Source of the DNA: Lachnospiraceae bacterium
GTDB taxonomy: Bacteria; Bacillota; Clostridia; Lachnospirales; Lachnospiraceae
Length of the DNA: 64,000 nt
Assembly (NCBI GenBank): GCA_017940415.1
Contig: JAGAYR010000042.1
Location: 1 to 64,000 of the forward strand
Reading direction: 5' to 3'
This document shows, one piece after another, positions 20,756 through 28,819 of this stretch (the first letter of the stretch is position 1; each line of letters begins with the position of its first letter). Below the pieces are notes generated by a model. That model ran no database searches. It was given only the letters and a program-made list of their open reading frames with translations, and was not told where the DNA came from. The position numbers were made by a program, and so were the translations under genes.

Positions 20756-20911
20756 GGACGTCTTTCGCTTTTAATATTCAACACGCACGCGCCTCTCGGC
20801 TCCGCATTTTCACGTAGCGGTACTAAATTCGAACTTCGCACAGCTCGTTCTCATTAAGTACCGACGCGAAAATAAGGGTGCGCTTTTGAATATTAAAAGT
20901 GAAAACCGTCC
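20756..20911. repeat. Long stem-loop repeat, copy 1
   Basis: Two 26-bp arms (20756-20781 and 20886-20911) pair at 23 of 26 positions; the inner part TTTTAATATTCAA is perfect. The 104-bp interior carries a GC-rich core (20786-20824) that is found again, inverted and at 35 of 39 positions, in copy 2 at 21094-21132. A separate short hairpin (CTTGGGCT/AGCCCAAG, 20695-20712) lies just outside. The 604-bp gap between rpmG and the acyl-CoA ligase gene holds no convincing gene. Confidence 0.8.
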
Positions 20912-21007
20912 TGTTTGCAGCAATGAAAGAAAGTACAGATATTTCCGTGCCCTTGTTGCATACGAGGAGGTAAAGGAAACGGAACGTCAAATTGGAATAA
21001 TCAAGGG

Positions 21008-21160
21008 CCGGCCTTTGCTTTATATGTTTATAAGCACACCCTTGTTTTGCCGTCAGTACTTAGCGAATGCAAGCGTCAGCGTGGCATGAGCTTAGTACTG
21101 CTACGGCAAAACGCGGAGCCGAGAGGCGCGTGTGCGGTAAACATATAAAGTGAAGACCGG
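21008..21160. repeat. Long stem-loop repeat, copy 2 (inverted relative to copy 1)
   Basis: Outer arms 21008-21030 and 21138-21160 pair at 20 of 23 positions, and an inner pair (21044-21064 with 21090-21112, GTTTTGCCGT core) pairs apart from a 2-nt bulge and one mismatch. It shares the GC-rich core of copy 1 in the opposite orientation, but its outer stem sequence is different (TTTATATGTTTA). The acyl-CoA ligase stop is only 17 bp away, so the element may act as its 3' end. Confidence 0.8.
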
Positions 21161-21176
21161 CCCGTAAGCATTTCTA

Positions 21177-22808
21177 TTACAGTTCGTTTTCTTTACCGAC
21201 GAGTCCCTCTACGCTGTAACGCTTGCGAAGGAGAGGCTTTTCAATCTTGCCGGTAGGATTGCGGGGCACATCATCGAAAATGATCTTGCGGGGACGCTTG
21301 TAACGGGGCAGTCCGTTGCAGAACTCTTCGATCTCGGCTTCGGTGCAGGTCATGCCGTCCTTGATGGAAATAATGGCACCTGCAATCTCTCCCAGTCTGG
21401 GATCCGGAAGTCCGATAACCGCAACATCCTTGATCTTGTCATGCTTTCTGAGGAAGTCCTCGATCTGAACGGGATAAAGGTTCTCTCCGCCGGATACAAT
21501 GACATCCTTTTTACGGTCTACCAGGTATATAAATCCGTCCTCGTCGCGCATCGCAACGTCTCCGGTGTAAAGCCAGCCGTTCTTAAGTACTTCTGCGGTA
21601 GCTTCGGGATTTCTGTAGTAGCAGGTCATTACGCCGTCGCCCTTAACGCAGAGCTCGCCGGCTTCACCCTGTTTTACTTCATTGTCATTCTCATCAACGA
21701 TCTTGCACTCCCATCCGTATCCGGGAACGCCGATGGCACCTACCTTGTGGATGTTTTCCATGCCCAGGTGTACGCAGCCGGGTCCGATGGATTCGCTGAG
21801 GCCGTAGTTGGTGTCATACTTGTGGTTAGGGAAATATGCCATCCATCTGCGGATCAGTGAAGGGGGCACGGGCTGAGCGCCGATGTGCATAAGTCTCCAC
21901 TGCGAAAGCTCATAGTCAGAGAGCTTGAGATCTCCGTTGTCCAGTGAATCAAGAATATCCTGAGCCCAGGGAACAAGGAGCCATACAATGGTACATTTCT
22001 CTCTTGATACAGCATCGAATATATAGGAAGGTTTTGTTCCTTTAAGAAGTACCGCACGTGAGCAGCTTACAAGGCTTCCCATCCAGTGCATCTTGGCTCC
22101 GGTGTGATAAAGGGGAGGGATGCAGAGGAAACAGTCATCACGTCCTGTCTGATGGTGATTCTGCTCAACCTTGGCTGCGGTCATAAGGCTTAAATGCTTA
22201 TGAAGAATAGCTTTGGGGAATCCTGTGGTTCCCGATGAAAAATAGATAGCCGCATCATCGTCATCTTTTAATTCGATGCCGGGATTTACGCTGGAGCAGT
22301 CCGCAACAAGTTCGCGATAGCTCTCTGCGAATGTGGGACAAGTCTCTCCAACGAATATAAGTACTTTATTTGCAAGCTTGTCGAGAGAAGATTCAATTCT
22401 TCCTATGAATTCAGGTCCGAAAAGGAGAACGTCAACCTCCGCAAGATCGGCGCAATAAACGATCTCATCTGCGGAATAACGGAAATTGAAAGGGACGGCA
22501 AGGGCTCCGCTCTTGAGGATACCCATATAGATGGGAAGCCATTCGAGGCAGTTCATCATAAGGATTGCAACCTTATCACCTCTTCCCACGCCTCTGCTCA
22601 GGAGCATGTTGGCGACGCGATTTGCTTTTTCATCAAATACGTGCCATGTGATCTCTCTTCTGTAAGGCTGAGCTTCGGTCTGCTCGATGAGTGAATACTC
22701 TTTCCAGCTCACTCTTCTGGTTTCTTTCTGCTCGGGATTAAGCTCGATAAGAGCAACTTCGTCCCCGTGTTCCCGTGCATTCTTCTCCAAATAGCTTGTA
22801 ATAGGCAT
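21177..22808 (-). CDS. Acyl-CoA synthetase (AMP-forming ligase)
   Basis: A 543-residue member of the ANL superfamily, which activates a carboxylic acid as acyl-AMP and passes it to CoA. The P-loop-like YFSSGTTGFPKA, the YGLSE adenine motif, the YTGDVAMRDEDGF hinge region and GGENLYPVQIE are all intact, as is the C-terminal NPTGKIEK lysine. Length suits medium/long-chain acyl-CoA ligases. The acid cannot be named from sequence alone. It follows the M23 peptidase gene by 27 bp in the same direction, so it may share its transcript. AAGGGAG precedes the ATG. Confidence 0.88.
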   Translation of the reverse strand: MPITSYLEKNAREHGDEVALIELNPEQKETRRVSWKEYSLIEQTEAQPYRREITWHVFDEKANRVANMLLSRGVGRGDKVAILMMNCLEWLPIYMGILKSGALAVPFNFRYSADEIVYCADLAEVDVLLFGPEFIGRIESSLDKLANKVLIFVGETCPTFAESYRELVADCSSVNPGIELKDDDDAAIYFSSGTTGFPKAILHKHLSLMTAAKVEQNHHQTGRDDCFLCIPPLYHTGAKMHWMGSLVSCSRAVLLKGTKPSYIFDAVSREKCTIVWLLVPWAQDILDSLDNGDLKLSDYELSQWRLMHIGAQPVPPSLIRRWMAYFPNHKYDTNYGLSESIGPGCVHLGMENIHKVGAIGVPGYGWECKIVDENDNEVKQGEAGELCVKGDGVMTCYYRNPEATAEVLKNGWLYTGDVAMRDEDGFIYLVDRKKDVIVSGGENLYPVQIEDFLRKHDKIKDVAVIGLPDPRLGEIAGAIISIKDGMTCTEAEIEEFCNGLPRYKRPRKIIFDDVPRNPTGKIEKPLLRKRYSVEGLVGKENEL

Positions 22809-22835
22809 TTTCTTGTACTCCCTTATTTTGTCCGG

Positions 22836-24416
22836 TTATGTAATATAGTTCAGCGGATTAACCGGCGATCCGCCCATTATGATCTCGAAATGCAAGTGTG
22901 GTCCTGTGGATCTTCCCGAGTTACCGCTTCGTCCGATGACCTGCCCCTGAGTTACGGACTGTCCCACAGATACGCCTATGCTGGACAGATGCGCATATCT
23001 GGTCTGGGTTCCGCCGGGATGGGTGATAAGGATCATATATCCGTAGCTTCCCGACCATCCTGCCTGTGTAACAGTACCGCCGCAGGAAGCCATGACAGAT
23101 GTTCCGGTAGGTGTAGCCCAGTCGATTCCTCTGTGATACGTGGTTGCGCCTGCAGTGGGTGCATTTCTGTATCCGAAGTAGGAACTGATCCTTCCGCCGT
23201 AAATAGGCTTGATATAAGTGGGAGGAATCTTGGTGCCGCGCTCCATGATCTTGGGAACGGCTTCGATGTCAACCTCCTCGATCAGCACTTCTCTTTCGGC
23301 TTCGGTATCATTGATGAAATGCTGATCCACGATCGCTCTGTGATGTCCCGCGGAAGGCTGTTGGATTACATTGGTCTCTGTCGTATACCAGTCATCTCTG
23401 GGAATGATGATGATTTCCGCATCATAATCTTCATCAACATAATTTCGCTCAACATGCTCGATGGAAAGCTCAGGCTCCGTCTGGGTAATGATAAGAGTAT
23501 CATTTAAGTGAAGCGTTGCATTCGCATTCGGAAGCTTGTCCGGATTATTTTCCATGATCTCATCGATGGGCTTGTCGTACAAAAGAGAGATGCCGCTCAA
23601 TGTATCACCCGCCTGGATGACATGTTCGAAAGGCTTGTCGTTTTCTTTGGTCACCTGTTCGATTGCATCCTCAAGAGAAGTAAGCTGGGACGCAGGAACA
23701 TATCCTTCGGCTATGACTATATTCTCCACAAAAGAGATCGATATAAGTCCGGTCTCATAATCCTGGAAATTGATTTCTTCATTGGTCTCTATCTCCAGGT
23801 TGGTCTGTTCATCCAGATATGTCTGCATGCCGCCCGAAGGAAGCGTGGGCCCGTTCGAAATTTCTCTGTCTTTCTGTGTGTCCACAACAACCGCGGTAAG
23901 CACACCGAAATTTCTGTTTGTATCTCTTACGAGCCTGACTTCAAATCTTCCGCCGGGATTATATCTGTCTATCGCTTCATTAAGAAGAGTTTCGACCTCG
24001 GTCTCTCCCGCAAGGGTAACCATGTAGTCTCCCATCTTGACGGTGTACGAAGGCGAAAGTGTCTCTTTGAGGGATGCGATCATGAGCTCCTCTGCGGCAG
24101 CCAAAGCTTCGCTCCTGGGAGTGACATCGCCCGTAAGAACATTCTCGGACTCTATACGATAATCAAAATCCATGAAGGCGGTTCCCGCATATCTTGAGGC
24201 AACATTTCTGCGCGCTTCAAGAAGGAGGTCTAAAGCCTCCTCTTCATCGGAAAAATCTCCGACCTTCACATCATTAATATACATGTGGAAATAATCATCG
24301 GTTCCTTCGGAAAAAGGAGAATAACCGCGTACGAAAATAAAACATGCAAAAATAGTGATGGCTGTAGAGATGATAAAGATCAGTTCTCTTTTTTTGGAAT
24401 CAAATAAGTTCTTCAC
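22836..24416 (-). CDS. LysM-G5-M23 cell-wall endopeptidase
   Basis: A 526-residue membrane-anchored peptidoglycan hydrolase. An N-terminal helix (about residues 12-30) is followed by an extracellular region, a LysM domain (IQAGDTLSGISLLYDKPIDEI, near residues 266-310), a G5-like domain (near 340-405) and a C-terminal M23/LytM domain. The zinc ligands are present in HRGIDW and HLHFE. The start is GTG with a weak ribosome site (ACGGATTACT), so translational coupling to the coiled-coil gene 12 bp upstream is plausible. Proteins of this type cleave cross-links in the wall. Confidence 0.9.
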   Translation of the reverse strand: MKNLFDSKKRELIFIISTAITIFACFIFVRGYSPFSEGTDDYFHMYINDVKVGDFSDEEEALDLLLEARRNVASRYAGTAFMDFDYRIESENVLTGDVTPRSEALAAAEELMIASLKETLSPSYTVKMGDYMVTLAGETEVETLLNEAIDRYNPGGRFEVRLVRDTNRNFGVLTAVVVDTQKDREISNGPTLPSGGMQTYLDEQTNLEIETNEEINFQDYETGLISISFVENIVIAEGYVPASQLTSLEDAIEQVTKENDKPFEHVIQAGDTLSGISLLYDKPIDEIMENNPDKLPNANATLHLNDTLIITQTEPELSIEHVERNYVDEDYDAEIIIIPRDDWYTTETNVIQQPSAGHHRAIVDQHFINDTEAEREVLIEEVDIEAVPKIMERGTKIPPTYIKPIYGGRISSYFGYRNAPTAGATTYHRGIDWATPTGTSVMASCGGTVTQAGWSGSYGYMILITHPGGTQTRYAHLSSIGVSVGQSVTQGQVIGRSGNSGRSTGPHLHFEIIMGGSPVNPLNYIT

Positions 24417-24428
24417 AGTAATCCGTTA

Positions 24429-26024
24429 TCAGAACAAGATAGCCGCAACAAAGGGAGCCGCTACTGCCAATATCGAAACAATGACAGCAAATACAGCTAC
24501 CTTCTTGACGCTCTTGACTTCTTCTTCAAGTCTGGAAGTTTCGCTCTTGATACCCACAAGGATCTTGGCATTCTCTTCACGGAGGTTTTCAACCTGTTTT
24601 CCGTTATCATTTCTGAGACTGCCGAGAAGTTTGGCACTCTCCTCCCTGATAGCGGTCAGGTTTCTGCTGCCCTCGTGCTTAATGCTCTCAAGCTGGGTTG
24701 CATTTTCCTGCTTGATGGCTTCAAGCTGCTTGGCATTCTCATCCTGAACAGATGCCTGAACATTACGATACACACGAACACATTCTTTATGAATATCAGT
24801 ATTTCCGAATGTCTGAGTCAGAGTGTTGGTACTCTGGATCATCTGCTCCTGACCTCTTCTGAGGTTGCTCTGCATTGTCTGGAGATACTGGTCGCTGCTC
24901 TTGCTGGTGTTCTCCATCTGAAGTTTGATAGCCGATACTTCATCACGAAGAACTTCAACGAGTTCTACTACCTGATCGCTCTTGGAGTCTTTGGAAAGAG
25001 CTCCTTCCATTTTGTTTATGAGTTGCTCGTTCGAAGACTTGACAGCACCCATCTGAAGATCGACGCCCTGCTGCATATCTCCGAATTTTGCATCAATACC
25101 GGACTCAAGCTCACCGAATCTGGTTCCGAGACCGTTCTCGATATCGCCGAGTCTGGTCCCCAATCCGCTTTCGATATCGCCAAGTCTTGTTCCCAGGTCA
25201 CTCTCAATATTTCCGAGTCTTGATCCGAGACCGCTCTCAATGTTTCCGAGCTTTGTTCCGAGTCCGCTTTCGATGTCACCGAGCTTTGCATCGAGTCCGT
25301 TTTCGATATCGCCGAGTCTGGTTCCGAGTCCGTTTTCAAGATCGCCGAATTTAGCACCCAGTCCGGATTCGAGTGAATCTATTCTGGCTGCAAGTTCGTC
25401 GTTTTTATTCTCCGCGATCTCCATGCGGACTCTCTCGAGCTGCTCGTTATAATAAACCTTGATCTCTTCTATCTTAGCTTCGATCTGGAGAGCAAGATTA
25501 TCAAATCTTGTTGCAAGTTCATCTCCGCCGTTTCCGCTTCCTTCGATATCGCTGCGGAGTCTTTCGAGATGCTCTTCGTTGGATACTTTAATTGCTTCGA
25601 TCTGCTCTCTGAGCTCATTGCTGCGGCTCTCGAGCATTTCGCTCTGTCTGCTCATGAGATCATTCTGGCTCTGAGCAAGATCCTGCTGACGGGAAATGAA
25701 ATCATTCTGGCTGGCGAGGAGATCCCCCTGCATCTTCTGCAGATATTCCTCGTTGACCTTGTTCATATTTTCCATCTGAGCCTTGAGGTCTTCAAGTGCT
25801 CTGTCGTCTATTCCGATGCCGCTGCTGAGGTCGGGAAGAGCGGCGATGGTCTGCTGAAGTCCTCCGAGTTCGTCGGCAACATTCTTCATGCGATCAAGGC
25901 AGTCCTGATACTCGCGTACCTGTGCCCTCATCACTCCCATGGCCTCGGATTCTGCCTCGCCGTTTGCTCTGATGATCTGCTGTGCATTCAGCTTCTGTGA
26001 TAACTGATCCATGAATGTATCCAT
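24429..26024 (-). CDS. Coiled-coil protein with eleven-residue repeats and C-terminal membrane anchor
   Basis: A 531-residue protein not recognised as a named family. It is almost all helical coiled coil. Residues 211-320 hold ten near-identical 11-residue units of the form LGxRLGDIESG, which suit a hendecad (right-handed) coiled coil. Other parts contain heptad-like LERLRSDI and QSQNDLMSRQ repeats. One hydrophobic helix (about residues 507-531) at the C-terminus anchors it in the membrane with the coil inside the cell. The start at 26024 has CGGAGG six bases upstream. It heads a group with an M23 peptidase and acyl-CoA ligase. A role in envelope organisation is only inferred. Confidence 0.8.
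   Translation of the reverse strand: MDTFMDQLSQKLNAQQIIRANGEAESEAMGVMRAQVREYQDCLDRMKNVADELGGLQQTIAALPDLSSGIGIDDRALEDLKAQMENMNKVNEEYLQKMQGDLLASQNDFISRQQDLAQSQNDLMSRQSEMLESRSNELREQIEAIKVSNEEHLERLRSDIEGSGNGGDELATRFDNLALQIEAKIEEIKVYYNEQLERVRMEIAENKNDELAARIDSLESGLGAKFGDLENGLGTRLGDIENGLDAKLGDIESGLGTKLGNIESGLGSRLGNIESDLGTRLGDIESGLGTRLGDIENGLGTRFGELESGIDAKFGDMQQGVDLQMGAVKSSNEQLINKMEGALSKDSKSDQVVELVEVLRDEVSAIKLQMENTSKSSDQYLQTMQSNLRRGQEQMIQSTNTLTQTFGNTDIHKECVRVYRNVQASVQDENAKQLEAIKQENATQLESIKHEGSRNLTAIREESAKLLGSLRNDNGKQVENLREENAKILVGIKSETSRLEEEVKSVKKVAVFAVIVSILAVAAPFVAAILF
25065..25394 (-). repeat. Ten tandem 33-bp units encoding 11-residue repeats
   Basis: The DNA repeats in 33-bp steps inside the coiled-coil gene, ten units with an eleventh degenerate one after them. 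The unit encodes L-G-[TAS]-[RK]-[LF]-G-[DN]-[IL]-E-[SN]-G with a few changes. Units differ by silent and conservative changes, so copy number could change by recombination. Confidence 0.85.
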
Positions 26025-26089
26025 AAATTGCCTCCGAAAAAACTTCGTGTCCCGGGAAAGTTTCGACCAAGCAATCCCGCATCCCTATG

Positions 26090-26118
26090 ATTATACTTCA
26101 TAAGGCCGTTTTTTGAAA
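26090..26118 (-). promoter_or_regulatory. Probable promoter of the coiled-coil/M23/ligase group
   Basis: A perfect TATAAT (26090-26095, minus strand) is preceded 17 bp upstream by a poor -35 box TTTCAA (26113-26118). It lies 65 bp before the coiled-coil start codon. Confidence 0.5.
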
Positions 26119-26173
26119 GTTAAGACCGTACAAAGATGATCATTTTTTGTGTGATTTGACTATATAAATGTCT

Positions 26174-26213
26174 GTAAAAACTCAGTATCTGTAAACATTT
26201 ACTGATTCTTTAC
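26174..26213. other. Imperfect inverted repeat in the 26.0-26.35 kb gap
   Basis: GTAAAAACTCAGTA (26174-26187) and TACTGATTCTTTAC (26200-26213) pair at 12 of 14 positions with a 12-nt loop. It lies between the minus-strand promoter at 26090 and the plus-strand RNA candidate, so it could be an operator for either. The rest of this 327-bp gap holds no gene. Confidence 0.4.
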
Positions 26214-26257
26214 AGCACGTTCATATTTTATTCATAAAGCATTACTATAATGTTTTT

Positions 26258-26347
26258 GTAAGCAGAAGAAAGAAATCGATCATTTTTTCATAATAGCCCG
26301 GAGGCCGAAAGGTTTCCGGGCACTCCTCATTTTATGGGGAGTTTTTT
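26258..26347 (+). ncRNA. Candidate structured small RNA with terminator
   Basis: A TATAAT at 26246-26251 could start a transcript near 26258, although no clear -35 box is seen. The transcript would hold an 11-bp stem closed by a GAAA tetraloop (GCCCGGAGGCC at 26296-26306 with GGTTTCCGGGC at 26311-26321), then a 7-bp terminator stem (26322-26328 with 26336-26342) and T6. The G-U pairs in both stems (26303-26304 with 26313-26314, and 26327 with 26337) are pairs only in plus-strand RNA and would be mismatches in minus-strand RNA. This argues for plus-strand transcription. No known RNA family was recognised, and no plus-strand gene follows. Confidence 0.5.
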
Positions 26348-26351
26348 ATTC

Positions 26352-27020
26352 TCAGAACCTGTCTTCGGGAAGTCCGTCTATACCGCTGAGCTTAATGATC
26401 TCATCATTCAGGCTGAGCATCTTCTCATCAAGATCCGATACCAGATGTGCGCACTCAACAAGCTCGTCCTTGATATGCTGGGGAGCATCTCCTTCGAACT
26501 TGTAGTGGATCTTATGCTCAAGGCTTGCCCAGAAATCCATCGCAACGGTACGGATCTGGATCTCCACCTTGGTATCCACGACCCTGTTGGACAGATATAC
26601 GGGTACCGTAACTATCATGTGATAGCTCTTGTATCCGCTGGCCTTGGGGAAAGTGATATAGTCTTTAACCGTCAGGATCTTAATATCCTGCTGGTGCTCT
26701 ATCATGTCCGCGATTCGATATATGTCGGATGAGAAGGAGCATATGATCCTGACTCCGGCAATATCATTAACATTATTGACCATATTCTCTATGGTCGAAT
26801 CCAGATTGTGACGCTTAAGCTTTTTAACTATGCTCTCGGGCGTCTTCATTCTGCATTTGATATGCTCAATGGGGTTGTACTGATGGATATGCTGGAACTC
26901 CTCATTGAGGATCTCAATCTTAGTCTGAACCTGTCTCATTGCGGCATTATAAACGAGCATGACTTCCTGCCATGTCTCAATGCCGTCTCCCTGTGCTATT
27001 TCGTTGATATCATTATCCAT
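26352..27020 (-). CDS. Small (p)ppGpp synthetase (RelA/SpoT synthetase domain only)
   Basis: A 222-residue GTP pyrophosphokinase of the YjbM/RelQ type. It has the synthetase core: RVICSFSSDIYRIADMI, YKSYHMIV and VEIQIRTVAMDFWASLEHK, which bind ATP/GTP and carry the catalytic Glu. The HD hydrolase and the regulatory TGS/ACT domains of full-length Rel are absent. Such enzymes make (p)ppGpp in response to envelope stress or growth state. The ATG has only a weak ribosome site (CGGAAATAAGCA). It stands alone, with a divergent small gene upstream. Confidence 0.92.
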   Translation of the reverse strand: MDNDINEIAQGDGIETWQEVMLVYNAAMRQVQTKIEILNEEFQHIHQYNPIEHIKCRMKTPESIVKKLKRHNLDSTIENMVNNVNDIAGVRIICSFSSDIYRIADMIEHQQDIKILTVKDYITFPKASGYKSYHMIVTVPVYLSNRVVDTKVEIQIRTVAMDFWASLEHKIHYKFEGDAPQHIKDELVECAHLVSDLDEKMLSLNDEIIKLSGIDGLPEDRF

Positions 27021-27150
27021 TGCTTATTTCCGGTCTTTCAAATATAATCACCAGTGTGCAGTTTCTTCATTTGCGCATACGTAGTTATTTTAGCATACTA
27101 AAGCATGTCTGTGTAGCAAATTACCATTTCGGTCATTTCAAGGGAAAAAG

Positions 27151-27426
27151 ATGTTCAGACTCTGGGTCAGAGAATTCAAAGAAACTCATATGATAAAAGA
27201 CATCGTCATAGAAGACGATTCCGACGATACACGCACCCATAAAATAATGAATGCATTGGAAAAAGCCTGTACCGCCTTCGATCTTGCGGTTCCCATATGG
27301 CTTGATAACAATATCAGTGATTTCAAACGGACCGCCAAGACTCGTTTCAGGAAAGGATCCTTCATAGAAGATATCCCCTTTGACTATCTGGAGATCCAGA
27401 TCATAGAGGAAGACGCAAATTATTAA
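27151..27426 (+). CDS. Conserved-looking hypothetical protein, 91 residues
   Basis: A soluble, charged protein (MFRLWVREFKETHMIKD...) not recognised. It has no signal peptide, membrane helix or metal motif; the end is acidic (EIQIIEEDANY). AAGGGAAAAAG lies ahead of the ATG. The gene is divergent from the (p)ppGpp synthetase with 130 bp between starts and ends at a strong palindrome shared with the converging DUF1294 gene. The normal codon use and gene-like spacing suggest it is real. No function is proposed. Confidence 0.7.
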   Translation: MFRLWVREFKETHMIKDIVIEDDSDDTRTHKIMNALEKACTAFDLAVPIWLDNNISDFKRTAKTRFRKGSFIEDIPFDYLEIQIIEEDANY

Positions 27427-27427
27427 A

Positions 27428-27458
27428 AGAAAGCCGGATGATGATCATCCGGCTTTCT
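27428..27458. terminator. Terminator between converging genes
   Basis: A perfect 15-bp inverted repeat (AGAAAGCCGGATGAT) around a central base lies 1 bp past the plus-strand stop and covers the DUF1294 stop. The minus strand ends GGCTTTCTTTTAATAATTT, a good T-rich tail; the plus strand has a poorer tail. It ends the galE-DUF1294 transcript and perhaps both. Confidence 0.8.
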
Positions 27459-27726
27459 TCGTGAATATAAATATGGCAAGCGCCGCTTCGGCAATAAGAA
27501 TAACAGGAACACCGATATAAAACTTGGGTTTTCTGATCTTATGCCTGAAAACAAACATTGCGATAAGCGCTCCGGGTGCTCCGAATAACGCCGCTGTCAT
27601 CAGGCTTTTCTCGGATATTCTCCACTCGTTTCTTACGGCTTTTGCTTTATCTATACCGTAAAAGGCAAAGACGGCGAGATTGATCAGAACATAAGCTATC
27701 AGAAAAGCCTTTATGCCTGTACTCAT
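27445..27726 (-). CDS. DUF1294 family membrane protein
   Basis: A 93-residue protein with three hydrophobic stretches and the family pattern FYGIDKAKA followed by RISEKSL and [24 protein letters not shown]1294 has no known activity. Its ATG overlaps the galE stop by four bases (ATGA), so it is translated with galE. There is no evident link to sugar metabolism apart from this coupling. Confidence 0.88.
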   Translation of the reverse strand: MSTGIKAFLIAYVLINLAVFAFYGIDKAKAVRNEWRISEKSLMTAALFGAPGALIAMFVFRHKIRKPKFYIGVPVILIAEAALAIFIFTKKAG

Positions 27727-28742
27727 TCGTCATACCCGTTGGGATTATTCTTCTGCCATCTCCAGGAATCCTCACACATCTCACGGATTCCGTACTTTGC
27801 GGTCCATCCCAGTTCTTTTTTAGCAAGAGATGCATCGGCATAGCACTCTGCGATATCGCCGGGTCTTCTTTCCTTGATGGAATAAGGAATCTTAAGTCCG
27901 TTTGCTTCTTCGAAATTCTTAACTATGTCAAGAACACTGTATCCCTGACCGGTTCCGAGATTGTAGATCTTAAGTCCGCAGTTTTCCTCGATCTTATCGA
28001 TAGCCTTAACATGTCCGAGAGCAAGGTCAACTACATGGATATAATCTCTTACTCCGGTTCCGTCATGGGTATCGTAATCATTGCCGAATACGCCCAGTTC
28101 TTTAAGCTTTCCTACCGCAACCTGAGTGATGTAAGGCATGAGGTTGTTAGGGATTCCGTTGGGATTCTCACCCATGGTTCCCGACTTGTGTGCTCCGATG
28201 GGATTGAAATATCTGAGAAGGATCACGTTCCATTCATTATCCGCTTTCTGGATATCGGAAAGGATCTGCTCAAGCATGGACTTGGTCCAGCCGTAGGGAT
28301 TGGTGCACTGTCCCTTGGGGCACTCTTCGGTAATGGGAACAAATGCGGGATTTCCGTATACGGTAGCACTTGATGAGAAGATGATGTTCTTGCATCCGTG
28401 CTTTCTCATTACATCAACGAGGGTAAGGGTTCCTGTGATGTTGTTATCGTAATACTCCCAGGGCTTTGCAACGGACTCTCCTACTGCCTTAAGTCCCGCA
28501 AAGTGGATGACGCAGCTGATGTCTTCTTTTGAAAAGATATCGTCAAGCGCCGCTCTGTCCCTGATATCTGCCTTGTAAAAAACTGGCTTCTTGCCGGTAA
28601 TGGCCTCGATCCTTCCGAGAACCTTCTCGCTTGCATTGGAAAGATTATCAAGAATGACAACTTCCCTTCCGCTGTTCTGAAGTTCAACAACCGTGTGGCT
28701 TCCGATAAATCCGGCACCGCCGGTAACAAGTATCTTACTCAT
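27723..28742 (-). CDS. galE: UDP-glucose 4-epimerase
   Basis: GalE interconverts UDP-galactose and UDP-glucose (Leloir pathway and polysaccharide precursors). The 339-residue protein has the NAD-binding [10 protein letters not shown] at residues 7-16, SSSATVYG with the catalytic Ser/Thr region, and YGWTK as YxxxK. Length is standard. An upstream gap of 77 bp separates it from the pyrophosphorylase gene, which gives a related nucleotide sugar. Galactose released by the galactosidases near 56-64 kb could pass through this step. Confidence 0.95.
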   Translation of the reverse strand: MSKILVTGGAGFIGSHTVVELQNSGREVVILDNLSNASEKVLGRIEAITGKKPVFYKADIRDRAALDDIFSKEDISCVIHFAGLKAVGESVAKPWEYYDNNITGTLTLVDVMRKHGCKNIIFSSSATVYGNPAFVPITEECPKGQCTNPYGWTKSMLEQILSDIQKADNEWNVILLRYFNPIGAHKSGTMGENPNGIPNNLMPYITQVAVGKLKELGVFGNDYDTHDGTGVRDYIHVVDLALGHVKAIDKIEENCGLKIYNLGTGQGYSVLDIVKNFEEANGLKIPYSIKERRPGDIAECYADASLAKKELGWTAKYGIREMCEDSWRWQKNNPNGYDE

Positions 28743-28819
28743 AAAACCTCCTATAGATAATTAATCTTTACTCCGATCCTACAGTCTTCCCCTGGGGCAG
28801 AGTCAATGATCATTATCTT

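Noticed and set aside
20886-21089. A 67-codon plus-strand frame between rpmG and the ligase gene
   Set aside because: It starts in the arm of repeat copy 1 and ends inside copy 2; its sequence is explained by the stem-loop elements.
25016-25357. A 113-codon antisense frame over the 11-residue repeats
   Set aside because: It simply reads the 33-bp repeats in another frame and has no gene-like features.
25065-25394. A CRISPR array
   Set aside because: Repeats are contiguous 33-bp coding units without unique spacers.
26258-26347. A cyclic-di-GMP (GEMM) or other known riboswitch
   Set aside because: The conserved core nucleotides of GEMM-type and other classes I know were not seen, and there is no gene downstream on that strand.
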